From positions 22,513,954 to 22,577,953 of the forward strand of contig NC_043763.1 of assembly GCF_902148845.1 (NCBI RefSeq): a stretch of 64,000 bases of DNA. Reading direction: 5' to 3'. The DNA comes from Salarias fasciatus. Lineage: Eukaryota; Chordata; Actinopteri; Blenniiformes; Blenniidae. Under the pieces are notes generated by a model. The model did not search any database, had not been told where the DNA came from, and saw only the letters and a program-made list of their open reading frames with translations. Each line of letters opens with the position of its first letter. Positions within the stretch are counted from its first letter, which is position 1. Shown one piece after another: positions 11,721-24,880 of the stretch. The position numbers and the translations under genes were made by a program.

Positions 11721-14700
11721 ATTCACAATGCGACTAAAAACAGCTGAGTCCACGATTCATCCATCCATTCATTCACCCTGAGTCACTCCACATTACTGTC
11801 AGCATCATTTACTCTGCTGCAATTCAACACACGGTAGGTGTGTGTGTGTGTTAAAAAATCCACACCTATCTAAATGCTTTTGATTCACACCACCACGGTT
11901 TGATTCAGCTGCACATCATTCTGCCACGTCATGTTGTCTCATCAATCTTTCCAACTGAAAGCATTTATTTATCAATTTTGGAATTAAAATTGATTTCACT
12001 CCAGAACGGCATCCTTTATGATCCGGAAATGAAGAAAACTAAAATGAAACACATCCGCAGCATTTTGTTTATCTGATTCAATCATTGCTGGCAATAACTT
12101 CAAGTACATTGTTTAATTTCAAAGTTCACATTTGTTGTAAATTAACCCACTGACTCTATGTAAAATTATCAGCTGCTTCAGTGAAACATGTTGACAATTA
12201 TTCCCACAAGCCTATTTTAAAATCAGGGCTGAGTAAGAGATTTTAGTTTCTTGAATGACGCAGGAAAATGTTGAGTTTTCTTTTGCTCAGGTTTAAATGC
12301 ATCATTAGGAATGAAATTGTGAGTCTGAGTCGGTGGAATTCCCAAATGTCATTTAATCTTGAATCACATGGGAACACGCAGGCTGAATTGCAGCGTTAAA
12401 ATAGTTCTGGATCATTCTCCGACTCTGAAGACGCCTTGCCTGACTTGGTGAGGGCGCCATCACCAATTCAGGTTGCATGTTGTTTCAAGGCTGACTCGTC
12501 TCTAAAAACCTGTTGGTNNNNNNNNNNNNNNNNNNNNNNNNNNNNNNNNNNNNNNNNNNNNNNNNNNNNNNNNNNNNNNNNNNNNNNNNNNNNNNNNNNN
12601 NNNNNNNNNNNNNNNNNGGCTTGAACCAACAAAACTGAACAGTTTCAATGAGGTGGAAATATCCGGTCCGACCGGCTTCACGCGTTTCTCTCACCTGACT
12701 TCTCGTGCTTGCCCTTGAGGCTCCGCCCCTCCCTTTGATTCACACTCTCCAACTGTTCCCCACTGCTTCCTGTTTTACACACCTTTGTTTTATTTTTTCT
12801 CAGGGCTCCAGATAGCTGTGAAGTCAAAGAGAAAATGCTGTATGCGAGCTCCAAAGAAGGCGTCAAAAAGAAGTTTGAAGGTGAGCTGGCACATCATTGC
12901 AGAACCTGTTAGAACCACAGAAGGCACTTAAAGGTGCTGTAGGCAGGATTTTGCTAGTCAAAGCTAATTTTTCTGTGTTTTCTTTGGATTAAATGTTAGA
13001 GGGCGAATCCCAATTCTCTGCCTAATCCTCAATCTTACTCCTCATTCCTCAAAATGCGCGCTCCCGTGAAGTTAAGTGCTGTCCCATTCCTTAACAAGTT
13101 GAGGAAAGTAGCGACTAAGGAGCGTTATCTCCCTTAAAGCTCGTGTCCTGAGTTTTGAAAGAGAGAGGTTTTTTTTAATCCAACGTCTCAGGTTCCGCCC
13201 TCCCTCTGCTTTCATGAGCGACCAAGCCACGCCCCTTTAATTGTGCACGTGTATTATCTGTCGGGTGAAATTGAGAGCCTCCGAGTCCTACAGCATCCTA
13301 CAAGTTTAGCTGTTTACGGTGGATGTTCAGCAGACCATGGATATATCCGAGGTGAGCGGGCCGGCTGCTGCGGAGCTAACTCACCTCTGCCTGGGCGAGC
13401 GGCCGTGCTCTCTGGCTGCGTGCACACTTTGATTGATGGCACAGAATGCGGAAGCTCGAAGTCTATTGGCTGACGCTGACCAGCGCTTTTTCGGATAACA
13501 TGGGGGTCTATGAGACGAAGGCAGGGCTCATAAATACATTTTTATATTGCTTTATGCTAATATTATATTATAGTATCGAACCAGACTGACACATTTAAGC
13601 TCTGTTGAAAAATGATACATACGTTGGAAACGACGGATACTCCGGACACGAGCTTTAATTTTGAGATTCTACGAGACCTACCTTGGAGTTAAGGATAATC
13701 CAGAATGCTTGTTAAATAGTTTGTTTTGCTGTTATTTTATTAATAAAAAATCTTGTATATTACTTTGGGAGTAATTGTATTAAGTTTCTATCACAGATAA
13801 TATTTACAAAGGCTGTCAGAAAGAAATCAAGAAAATTCATTTGAATGCATTTATTAACAAGGTCACACATGCAAAATGTTAAACATTTCTAATGCAGGGC
13901 ACATTACTTACAGTTATAAAGGGAGTTGTTATGGATCATTGACCTAAATTATTACAAAATTATTGCGGAGAGAGAAAAAAAAAACAAAACAGCGCCCCAC
14001 GCGTGGGCGCTCTCTCTCTCCGTCGGACGGTCCAAAGAAGCGTTGCGCAAGCCCCGAGCACCCTCCCGACGGTCCGAAACCCCCCCCAAACTTTTTTCCT
14101 GCAGAACACTGCACTTCCAGCTTTCTTCTACCCTCTTGCGCAGTGCTGCCCCCTGTGGTCCAAGGATGTAACTGTCTTTAAGGGTTGTCCCATTTCCAAG
14201 TGACTTTACATTCCTTAACACTTGTTTTGAGGAGACACTTAATTTGAGATTGAGGATCAAGGTTGAGGAGTGAGGATTAAGCAGAGAATTGGGATTGGGC
14301 CAGAGTATCCATTGATAATCCTTTAGGAGTGTAGCATAATTGCACTACCGCAAGTGCGCAGCGTTTCCATCTGTCTCTGTTCTGAGCTGAAAAGAAATCT
14401 CGACAGCTTCAGGTATCTTTGACCAATCAGAGGAGCCCAAGAGGCTCTAACCATGATTGGTCGAGGGGTTCGTCGCGCGTTCTTGTGGGAGGGGCTTAAC
14501 TTGCGTGAGGGCGTGATGTCAGAGAGAACAGGACAGGATTGGCTGTGTTGGGTTTCAAATTGCCATCTTAGATGGGTCAAATCACCATCTTGCTTAGGTA
14601 ACCCGAAGCAAGATGGCGGAGATGCAGAATCCTGCCTTCAGCACCTTTAACAGTACAGTCACAACATGTGGAACCGGTTCAGGAACTGTTGAGGGTCAGT

Positions 14701-16020
14701 GGGACAGAAATGAATATATTCGAATCAGAATAATCGGTGTTCAAATGGTGTTTTGCAAAATTAGAATCAGAACTTTCTTGGAACCAGAATCTCATTCACA
14801 ATTGAGTATATTTGTTACATCTTGATTGAAACCAGTGGATTTCTCCACTGAACCCTCGGTTTAACAGAATCAACAAGAGCTCACATTTCTTTTCTTTTTC
14901 TTTTTTTTTTTAATTTTCTATACTTTATATAGAAGTATAAAGTTCTCATTTCAGTCAAATCGGAATTATTTAGCAGTCATCACAGGGTGAGAGTTGCCAC
15001 TGGTCGCAGTAGACTGTGGATATCGGAGTCCTGCAGTTACTAAACAAAAGCTACAGGACTGTCCTGTATGTATGTCTAAATTTACCAAAACATCACAAGA
15101 CAGTTAAAACATCTATACAACTATGCAACTAAATCAGTAAAGTAAAAAAAATACAATGCGATGCAAACAGCAGAATGCTATCAAGGTTTTGAATGCTTCC
15201 CCTCCTTGATGAACTTGTTTTTTTTATTATTTTAATATCTTCACTAAGTTCTGGCTGTGGCCTCAGGCGATTCAAATCAGAGGTGTGGCTGAATTTTGGT
15301 ATTCAGAAAATGGTGAGAAAATCCAACAAGACCTAAACAAGCTGGAAATACTGCAATTGGTCTTTGATTGCTTCTTGAAAAGATTTTCTCCATAGTTTCG
15401 GATTTGTTTCTAAATCCAGTAAAATTATTTAATTTTGGTTGACAGAAAATTCATTTCAAGTCATTCTTTTACAAAGAAACGTAAATGTGCCTTATGGTCA
15501 GTTACTGCACCTACCTTAAGAATAAATAGGAAAAAGTTACATTTGCTACAGCATAGAAAATCACAAAATGCATTATTGGATTCAACAAATAACAGAGTTA
15601 AGTCAATTTGTCTAGAAATTATTTTTGGGGAAAAAAACCTATCGTGGTCATATGTTGAGACTTGCGTCCGATCCTGCCCTGTGAACTGTTGCATCCTGAG
15701 TGTCTACCTTGAATTATATCCACGTAACTGTGGGATAAATTATCTATTTTATTAGAACACACCCCCCCCTCCCCACCCTCTGACGAAACCACTCACTCAC
15801 CAACTTTCCAGCCAGTGTTTTGTCTGAGCAACCTTTCTTTCTCAGTACAACCAATGTTGGAACCATCCTGAGACACTGAGTAGAGCTGTGTTTTTCGTTT
15901 GCAGGAATCAGACAAGTTTGGCAGGTGAACGGAAAGGAGGACCTCGATTGCAGCTCGGTGGCGGACAAGCTGCGCGGACATGGATCATGTTTGAAAACCC
16001 TGGAGGGCAGAAAGCTGTGA
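11113..16020 (+). CDS. cfl2: Cofilin-like copy B (exon 2 lost in assembly gap)
   Basis: This is an ADF/cofilin gene, an actin-filament severing and depolymerising protein. Exons seen: 1, the ATG alone (11113-11115, donor GTAAGG); 3 (12804-12880); 4 (15905-16020). A Met-only first coding exon is usual for this family. Exon 2, 308 nt in copies C and D, should lie in the N gap at 12518-12617, which replaces about 3.1 kb. Exon 3 reads [19 protein letters not shown], the long actin-binding helix; exon 4 ends LEGRKL. Relative to copy C, exons 3-4 differ at 7 replacement codons and 1 silent codon. A 1.7-kb transposon lies in intron 3. The gene is probably intact in the genome. Confidence 0.8.
12518..12617. 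other. Assembly gap (100 N) hiding about 3.1 kb
   Basis: There are exactly 100 N, a placeholder size. The left flank matches copy C at about 25673 and the right flank matches at about 28791, so roughly 3.1 kb is missing, including cofilin exon 2 and, if present in B, the hAT element of intron 2. Confidence 0.95.
12932..14646. mobile_element. 1.7-kb TTAA-target transposon in cofilin B intron 3, with a nested element
   Basis: The ends are inverted repeats close to AGGTGCTGTAGGCAGGAT, with TTAA at 12928-12931 and 14647-14650. Copy D has the empty site with one TTAA at 45675-45678. Within it, about 13000-14304 has its own inverted ends (AATCCCAATTCTCTGC and inverse), so a second element probably sits inside the first; its target duplication is not clear. 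No transposase frame is recognised. Confidence 0.85.
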
Positions 16021-16949
16021 TGTCACGGCGGCGAGCAGAGCCCAGCCAACCGCCGTGCCATTCAGACCGACGCATCCCCCCCCCCCCCACTTGTTCTGTC
16101 AGCCCCCCTCCCCTCCCCATAGCCCATTCTTTTTTTTTTCTGTTCTGCTTTGTTAAATACAGGGATCTCATTAATATAACGCTATGCAAACCCTAACCCA
16201 GTCTGTTACCACATGACTTTAGGGTCATCTCTCTTTCTGAATTTTGGCAAAAAAAAAAAGTCAGTGTGACAAAAGCAGCCCCCCCCCTCCCCATGAGGGA
16301 GGAGACCATTGGTGTGAAGCTCCGCCTCCCACCACCCACGGGTCAGTTCCACCGAGCTTTTTTCCACGTGACTTTTATTGTTGTAAGCTGTTTTCGACTA
16401 TGCATCCGCAGCGCAGCGCTTTGTGTTCTCACACTACATTCTGCCTGCCCGCCCTCACTCTGCCCGTTTTGTCGTCGCCTTACTTCCATTTGAATGTAAC
16501 CGAGTTGGGGTGCATTTCTTATTTTGGAAAGAAACATTACAGGACGCAGATTTCACCCCGGCGTTGAGAAGGCCCCACAACAACAACGACAACGAACGGA
16601 CAGAAAGATGACATCTGGAGCCTTAAAGCAGAATTTTGGTTTTCTGAGATCACAGGAAACCACTTTGGGAGTGATGATGCTGAGAAAAGGTTTTGCTTAA
16701 TGAGCTGATGATGTCACGTGATGTCACTCTTCTCTTGGCTGTCTGACCAATCGGCTGAGACCAGCTGATCGAAAACTCAAAACGCCTTCACTGCTGAGGC
16801 ATGAAGTCTGCTTTTCAGTGTGTGAGAATAAAGCAAAAAACAGAATTTGATTTGATTCCACTTCACTGCGAAAGCAAGACAATGTGTGCACAATGATGGA
16901 AACATGGCTGCGTTAACTCCTCCCTGTTGTTTTCTGTCTCCCCCTACAG

Positions 16950-17110
16950 CCGAGTTTGTGTCTGACGTGGAGCTGATGTTCTCAAACTGTATTCAGTATA
17001 ATCCCCGTCACACCAACGAGGCGCTTGGCAGGCTTGGCCTGCCAAGCCTCCTAAACGTAGGAGATGCTTCCTGTCCAAGAGCGCTGCCCCTTTTCGTGTT
17101 GGACTTGTGA
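16950..17110 (+). pseudogene. baz1a: BAZ1A last-exon fragment (spacer B/C), further deleted
   Basis: This has the same orphan BAZ1A bromodomain-end exon as at 3304, opening AEFVSDVELMFSN. After NEALGRLGL a further deletion removes the natural tail (PPAKRSRP) and the frame runs into former 3' sequence to a stop at 17108-17110. It is non-functional as BAZ1A. Confidence 0.75.
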
Positions 17111-18002
17111 GGACGCAAACACATTCCAGTAGAAACCAGCAGGATCAAGCTGAAAACCACAGCACACTTCGCTCAGGGAAATCAGAGCAGCTGCAAGCAT
17201 AGCCCGAGACGGCCAAAACTCCCCTTTGTCGAGGAAATGCGATGTTTCCATTTACATTACATCCACAAATCCACGAGTCATTTTGTTTGAAACAGGAACG
17301 AGAAGTGATTTAATGACCTACAGAGCTGTTCAAAAACAGCTGGCAGATGTTTGTTTTCAGTGGAAAGTTCAGAAGTTAAGTCTTTCTCACTTTCAGACAT
17401 CAAATTTCAATTTCATTCACACGAGAAAGTACTTTTGTTTGCGGTTATTAAATTTTGGGACTCTCAGGCTTCCGTCACTCATCAAACTGTGAACCATATA
17501 GGGCAGCTCCTTCCCTTTATGTGACCACGCCTCCTTATACTCAGGCCCCTCCCATTAGACACAGGCCCCACCCCCTGATGAAAGGCTTCTTTGATGAGGT
17601 TGTCTGAATGAATATATCCAAAGAGAAAATGGACCCCGGATCTTGAATTTCCAAATGTTAATCAAATTGAAAGGAGAAGTTGAGTGACCTAAAAAATCAG
17701 AGGCAATTTTTGAACAAAGGATGAAACATTCACACACAGCAGGAAGTGAGTCACTGAGAGTTTCTGTTCCCTTTATCTTTCACTGAAAGTTGAACTAACC
17801 CTTTAAAAGCCCGAGCTGCTGCATGGCCTCACTGGATTTGTAGTAATTCTGTATTTTTTCAGTTTCCTGCTGTAGTTGGTTTTTGCTGCGTTCTTCTGTT
17901 CTGATGACTGTGTGTGTGCGTTTGTGTGTGTGTTGTTGTTGAATGGAGGTTGACTGTAGACACAACACTGGAGCCCCCAACTACGGTGAGAGGGGTCCAG
18001 CT

Positions 18003-18500
18003 GCAGACCTCCACTCTCAGGACCCTTCCCTGCAGACAGCTCACCTCCACTCTCAGGACCGGAAGTTGATGCGAAGCCTTTCAAATAAAAGCGAGAATAT
18101 CGGAATCATGAATTTGTACTTCCCCATGAAAATACGGTTTATTTCTTGTGGTTTTATTTTTATGTTTGTAATGTAAATATGATTTAAAAGCAAGTAAACT
18201 AATAGTCTGGTTGCAGACTTCCACTCTCAGGACCCTTCTCCGCAGACAGCTTACCTCCACTCTTAGGACCGGAAGTTGATAGAAAATCTTTCAAGAGAAA
18301 AAAAAGCGAGAATATCGGAATCGCCTATTTTTCATTCCCCACGAGATTACGGTTTATTTTTGGTGGTTTTAATTTATGTATGTAATGTAAGTATGATTTA
18401 AAAAGAATGTGCCAACACAGTCTGGTTGCAGACCTCCACTCTCAGGACCCTTCCCTGCAAACATCTCACCTCCACTCTCAGGACCGGAAGTTAATAGAAA
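18003..18500. repeat. Minisatellite, about 213-bp unit (spacer B/C)
   Basis: This is a copy of the array at 4404-4904, with the same 2.4 units and small length changes. Confidence 0.75.
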
Positions 18501-19114
18501 TATGAAAAGGCATGACTATGATCATGAGTACTGTCATGATCCCCTTAAAACAGTATCTGCGTTAGTTTACTGCAGATAGTATTTTGATGTAATTGACTAT
18601 ATGGACAGCTGTTAGACTGCATTACATACTTTTTGAAACAATACATCTGTGTAAATGAAAAAACTCTTCTACACTGAAACCTATTTGAGTTGTCTTTGCT
18701 TCAATAGCATTATTGTAAATGTACAGTTTCCTGCAGTGTTGCAGCTTTTAACATTGTTTTAATTCAACTAATTTCATATAGGCATATGTTTATACGTATA
18801 TATATTTGTATAGCGTTTACAATTCTTACACCTCATAATTCATCTAATAAGTCCTCCATATTGTTTGTGCTGTTCTTACCTTGTGTTGTTGGACCACATG
18901 GATTTGTCACTGGAGGATGTGAGGACTGATTAAGTTGTGTATTCAATTCACTGGATTACTGAATATCTAGTTGCATGATCTAGATTGCCTATAATCCCTG
19001 TTCAGGAGAAAACAGGCACAAACAAACTTCCAATTTGTTTTATTTTTCTTTGCGCTCGCAGTATGCTATGTACCCTCCTTTGTCCATGATCTCTTCACAA
19101 AAGACACACATATC

Positions 19115-20159
19115 TCAAATGTTGTATAACAAAAACTTAAAAAGCTCCAGAATCACTTCTCTTTCCTCTTCACCAAAATCCAGGGTGGCGTGAAAGAGGT
19201 TTTCCAGCTGTTGCACAGCCTCCTCAGTGCATGATGTGTCGTCCATGCTCAAACCGTCAGGCACCTCCACCCTGGCTGCTGACAGCTGTGGGTTCATCTC
19301 CACCCATTCTGCTGCTTTCTTGCAGTGCTCCACAACTCGGGCCACCACACTGGTCTAAAGAAAATTAGAAGCGTCAAGTTTTTGTCAAGACATGAAAGGT
19401 CAACTCACAAAATGTAACAACATGGAAGTGGAGGTCAGGCCCACCTCTTCTTCAGTTGTCTCCATCCCCTGCACAACTGGAGCAGCTGTTTGTTGACAAC
19501 TTTTCTTCCTCTCTTCAGCCTTAAAAGGCTGTACTGCATTAAATAAAAGCATAGCTCACAAAATCAGTTAATGAATCATGTCCAGGGATGGGAAACCTGA
19601 CATAACATTGACTAAAAACAACAAATAAATATTGAGACAAAAGGAAAGCAGACTGACCTCTGTCATGTCATCCAATTTTCCCTTCAGGCGAAAAACTGGT
19701 GGCACCTCACCTGCCAGAAGAGATTTCAACTTGAGTGTTAAATGAGCAAGCATCTTGCCATGGCTAAAACAGTAGGTAAAACAATTAAAATTACACGTGC
19801 TGCCCTGAAATTAGTCAATTCTGGCAATAAGTAAGAGAATGGGAAGACAACAGGACAGATGACGACATTTCAATGCGCAAATCATCAATCATATCAGTTC
19901 AATCACATTATGACATCCTACCTTCCAAGATCAAAGTGTTCCATGAGCATGACACACCACCATTTTCAATGGTTCGCTTGTTTGCCTACAAAAAAATTCA
20001 GACATATTATTCCATATAAATCAAACAATCAATTAGGTTACTTTTCTGAATAAGCAGGTGAACAGTGTGTACAAACACACTGAAAAATATAGTATGCTTA
20101 CCTTTAAAGCGAACCCCGATAAAAATGTCTATTAGCTCTACAAATGTTGTCGCTGATGT
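19115..20159 (-). pseudogene. Unknown multi-exon gene, copy in spacer B/C
   Basis: This is the minus-strand unknown gene as at 35227-36697. The last exon is 19115-19354 and is open to its stop; exon a is 20102-20159. Exon b carries the same 3-nt net loss as the C/D copy, which throws its middle out of frame. This copy lacks the TTAA MITE beside the acceptor and so shows the ancestral splice-site context. The function is unknown. Confidence 0.5.
19521..19524. other. Empty MITE target site (single TTAA)
   Basis: CAGCC-TTAA-AAGGCTG is uninterrupted here, whereas spacers A/B and C/D carry a 422-424-bp element between duplicated TTAA at the same point. This defines the target duplication exactly. 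Confidence 0.9.
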
Positions 20160-20272
20160 CTACACTTAAAATACGCTGTAAGAAAAGTATAAACATAATG
20201 CATAAGTTATAAAATGCCACTCGTTTATAGGATTATTGCTTACATGGTGGCGGCCATGTTTTGGCCGTGCAA

Positions 20273-20296
20273 TGCATTCTGGGAGTGATGACGTCA
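20273..20296. promoter_or_regulatory. Candidate bidirectional promoter core (B/C)
   Basis: The same ZNF143-like core and CRE (TGACGTCA, 20289-20296) as at 7090-7113 lie between divergent exons. Conservation of the motif pair in all three spacers is seen directly; the function is inferred. Confidence 0.5.
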
Positions 20297-20371
20297 GGTA
20301 GTTGTCTGTTCACCGAGCAAAGCCACAAATTACTCACAAAGTACTTCTCTCGTCAGCTACAACTGAACAAA

Positions 20372-20540
20372 ATGCCACATTGCGTCACTTTTGGATGTAA
20401 TTTTGAAAACAAGGGAATTAAAAGAAGTGTGGTGAGCATCCACAGCTTTCGGAGAGAAAATTAAGAAAAGAGTGGGAAGATGCCTGTGGGAGAGTTCAGC
20501 TCCCCATACCTGTGCTCAGAAATCACTTTAACTGCATAAA
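20372..20540 (+). pseudogene. THAP-type zinc finger exon, degenerate (B/C)
   Basis: It opens MPHCVTFGCNFENKG as in the other spacers, and the first half of the THAP finger is in frame here. A 5-base loss at the HSF(P) position then shifts the frame. The closing CxxHF is out of frame as in the other copies. Confidence 0.5.
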
Positions 20541-20734
20541 ATAATAATATTCTAACATTAATTCACAGAACAACTGTTACTAATTTCAGATTGTTTAATA
20601 CAATTAAAGGTTAAAAAATAAGTCATTTAAAAGAGCCGCAGATCTGCTGATGCAGTGAATCAAACCCGCCTCTGACAGAAAGTTGTTGCATCTGAGATTA
20701 TTGATGAAGAGAGTAAGCAAAGGGCGAATCAAAC

Positions 20735-20906
20735 ATGTCTAAAAGACAGTTAAATTACTGTCATTTTTTAAAAGAAGGAAGGGGAACGCGATGATGACTC
20801 AAAACGAGTCCGAATAACACCAGCAAGTGACGCTCAGCTCAAACAGGGAGGAGGAGGAGAATCCGGACATGGCCGTGATGTGGAGTGTTCTGGACTGTTA
20901 AATATG
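20735..20906 (+). pseudogene. Short exon with SFFKKK-type N-terminus (B/C)
   Basis: This copy of the exon at 37275-37448 begins MSKRQLN but has single-base losses. It ends at a GTAAGA donor. Confidence 0.4.
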
Positions 20907-21317
20907 GTAAGAACACTGTCTGTTATTAGGCCGCCGTGCCAGATTTTAAATGATAACAGAAGATTTGTGTGTGCTCTCCCGGCCGTGTGCCTGGCCACTC
21001 TCCGGTATGTTATATATTTGCTCCGCAAACCGAAGTATGACCGCACCTACCCCCCCCCCACCCCCCCCCACCCCCCGCACCGCTAAATAACGTATCGCTT
21101 GCCGAGTTTACTGCGGTCAAGCCAGCCGGTGCTCTGACAAACAGTCAAGTGAGCCGACACATTATATTAGCGGTGCGCACATATTTTACGCATTACGGTA
21201 AAAGCGAAACCGAGAGGACTGCAAAACAAACGTTGATCACAACCTTATTCATAATTAATATCATTAAAAGAAGACGCATAAATAATGTTGACAAAACTAA
21301 ACTGAACAACAAAGTAA

Positions 21318-21359
<42 letters not shown>

Positions 21360-21532
21360 CAATATTTAAAGCAAAAACAAAGAGGTGTGTCTAAAAGAGA
21401 CACTACAGTAATGTGATTCACAATTATAAAATGTTAAAAGCTAAAAGAAAGAGGTGTGTCTGAACCAAACTGTAGTACATTATGTACATTGCACATTACA
21501 TTATCTGCGGCATTTTTTTTTCTTTTTTTTAA

Positions 21533-23264
21533 AGCTATAGTGCGTAACTTTTAAATGTCTATGAACGTCTGTTTTAGCCAAGCCACTACCAGTGGAGATG
21601 ACAAAATGCAGATTAAGCCGATCGGCTCCTCTAACATGTCGCGGGATTTTTCAATATATGTATTTCTTGCTTTGCGTGTCGACCGGCGACATTCCCGCGC
21701 TGGCGAGCAGGAAATGACGCATTTTACGTCACAACAAGAAGGGAGGGGGAGGACGCGCAGAGCGTCTCATAGCAGGTGCGTTCGACATGAGAAAGCCAGA
21801 GGCAGACCTTTAAGACTTTTGAGCCGCCCCGCCCAGATGTGGCCCGGCGTCACTGATACGTAGGACCTACGTAGGGCATCGAAAACTCGCGAGACCCAAA
21901 CGAGATCGGTCACAGAGGTAGCCGCGTGAGCTGCTCGAGAGCAACTCACGGCGGGTACCTGGCCCACCTCTCTGTTTCATCCAGGCAGGGGATTGGACCC
22001 GAGCCCACTCGTCATCAGTTTGATGACAACGCGCTTTATTTGCATAAATAAACACCCAGTCCCGGCTCCAGCGCAGTGTAGAGGGGGGAGGGGGGGCAGC
22101 GGCGGCGGCGGCGGCGGCTACAAAGGGGGGGGGGGGGGGGGCAGCGGCGGCGAAAAATAACCAGTCCTCACCTTTAGTAGAGCTGGAGTCTCCACTTTTT
22201 TTTTTTTTTTTTTTTTTTTTGAATTTTGAATAGCGCAACACTTCATATTGATTTGATCAAGCCAGTGGAGTTTGCTGTTGTTTTTTAAGCACAAAATAGA
22301 CTGAAAACTTTATTTATTAATTTTTGGACTGAGGGGGCGAGGCAGTCTGCCCCCCTTGATGCCTGGTTGCACTTGCAGCAGCAGGCACGCTTCACATGAC
22401 AGAAGCCAAAACGTAACTTAAAATTATTTTGTTTTTTTAAAATTGTATTCATTTCAGTTAACTGAATATGAATTAACACAATGTGACACACAAAAGAAAT
22501 TATGAATTCTTTTGTTTTTAATAAGAAAAACAAAATTACCCCTCTGACAGCCAGGGGGGGCAAGGAGGCACAGGCGGGGGGGGGGGGGGGGGGGCATTGC
22601 CACCCTGGACGACGGCCTGTAAACACCCCCCACAGTGGAGTCATGAGAAACACCAACATGGAGAACATAGGGTTGTCCGACTTGGAGGCAGACTTATAAC
22701 TCCGCCCCACGGCTGCGCCGTCTGCTTCGTCCAGCTCTGTCTGCCTCTGGCTTTGCCATCGTGAACGCACCTAGCAACAGGCTCAGCTCAGGCAGAATGA
22801 GGAAGCGGCATGGCGGATAATCCAAAGAAAAGGCCGAGAAAGAGTCCTGGAGTGGATCCTACCACCAGAAAAAAAGCCTGGATGGTTGGGAGAAGGAAAG
22901 TGACTGACGGAGAAGGCAAACTTGTCAGGTACAAATTAGCAGGCACCTTGTCTCCCGTTTGTAATAAGCTATTTGCGTTTCTGTGGCAAAAAAAAAAAAA
23001 AAAAAAAAAAAACAATAATTACCTCTTCGGAAGAGTCCGTCTTTTTTTCACCAGCTGTCCTTCTTCACACACAATAAAAACCGTTTCCAACGGTGATTGG
23101 CGCTGTGGAAACGCGAATCACTGTGGCAGATTGGGGGGAGAGGGAGAGGGGGAGGGGGGGGAGGAGGGGGAACACCGGGGTGTACGTCATGTGGAAGCGC
23201 CGGCTTTATTGTTGTAAGAACGCAGAATTCCGCTAGAGGGCGACCGAAGTTACGCACTACAGCT
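21533..23264. mobile_element. 1.7-kb TTAA-target DNA transposon (B/C)
   Basis: This is the same element as 8366-10099, with AGCTATAGTGCGTAAC ends (one mismatch at the right end) and TTAA on both sides. Homopolymer lengths differ from the other copies. It has the same short MADNPKKRPRK frame, from 22810. Confidence 0.8.
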
Positions 23265-24069
23265 TTAATGTTTTAATGGGGCTGTTTAGGCCACAAGGGC
23301 CCATAGAGAATTGCTTCGCCCCCCCTGGGCTGGGACCCCTGCTCCGCCCCTGTCTGCAGTCCAAGCGTTTCTTTCATGAGAAATACAATAAATATAGGAA
23401 TTCAACAGTTTGAGAAATAAAAATGTTAGAAAATTACAGAAGAGTAAAAATGTTTTATCTGAGAACATTCCCAGTCATGCATCAAACTGCTAGTTAAAGT
23501 AAAAAAGTCGGTAAACAATTACATAATGCAATTTACCTTGAAAACACATGAATCAAAACAAGTCAAATGCTACTCGTTTTCATCTTTTTTGTAAATAATT
23601 CAATTTATTCCAGAAAACTGATAAACATCTGTTCCTTCCAAAACCTGTTGAAGCTATTTTAAAGTTTTAAATTATTATAAAATTTGTTTCAAAGTATTAC
23701 TTTTTTCTTACAAATGTTTACTTATTATTTGGAGGGGTTTTTTTCTGGGGGGGTGGCGGCGCTTTTTTTAAGTCTCTCATTATTTATTGCGTTTACAAGT
23801 TTTGTTTAAAAGCGTCAAGTGACTGTTTCTCCCAAATGTGATTACCGTTCTCCTGTTAGATGTTTTTTCTAAAACAAATGTATTCATTTGTATGCCTACT
23901 AAAAATAATATGCCATCATCAATTTGAACATTTGACCAGATATTGGACAGACGTTCCTCTTTCGTTAGTAATCTGTTATCCAACCGATGTTTTTGTTTGG
24001 GTTTTTTTTTTTTGGGGGGGGGGGGAGGTTAACTTTTTGGCGCCCAGGGACATTTTTTTTACCTTTTAA

Positions 24070-24880
24070 GGTGATGTGGTTTTTTTTTCCGCGCGGCTCG
24101 CAGGCGGTTGGTTCGGCTCGGCGCTCTGAAGTCTTCCGGCCCCGCCCCCGCCCCTTCTCTTTATCATCCGCCTCCCCCGGTGAAATGGCCATATTCTCCG
24201 CTCCCTGTTCACCCGACTTGGAAGACTCCATCTGACGCTGAAGCAGCGCTTACAAACCCCGGGACATCATGGTAAGGAGCAGTCGGGGGACGACGCCGTG
24301 GGTCGACGTGAATACAGCGGTGCTGGGTGCGGCGCGCGGCGGCTCCCCCGGGGCCCGGGGTTCGCCGCTCCGGAGGACCGTTGCTCCGCTCCGCGGCGCG
24401 GTGGGCAGCGTGACGCGCGCTAGAATCGGTCCGGGTATTTCGGCTTGCCCCTTCGGACCGCAGTTCGGTGATTCGCCACCTTCAAAAAAAAAAAAAAAAA
24501 TAGAAATCAGCGATTACATGAAGCAACAGCTCCATTCGTAGACATTAGTTTAGGAGTTATTCGAGTTTCGACGAAATTATCTGTGCGTGGTCCCAACTGG
24601 ACCGGGCCGGGTCTTCCCCCTGGCCGTGTGGCCCGGGCCGGCCATCTTTGCCGAGTGGAGGTCCTGCGGCAGTGACCAGACCCTCGCAATCCGACGAGGC
24701 GAGCCGGGCGTGTCATCCCCGGGAAGAGGAAGGACGCCGTGGCCTCGGTATCGAGCTGCTTTGAGTCAGGAAGTCGCTGTTAGGGCGCTGTTAGTCGGTG
24801 TCGTCTGGGTGTGGGGGACGGTGACGGTGCAGCCTGGGTGGAGGCCCGCTGGTTAACGGTTCAACCTGTCAGGTTATTCA
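24070..24880 (+). promoter_or_regulatory. CpG-rich promoter region of cofilin C
   Basis: The GC- and CpG-rich block around exon 1 (24269) is nearly identical to that of copy D and slightly different from B. Confidence 0.6.

Noticed and set aside
22285-22770. 161-codon open frame on - in the 1.7-kb TTAA element
   Set aside because: It runs through a poly-G/poly-C tract and is not kept in the A/B and C/D copies.
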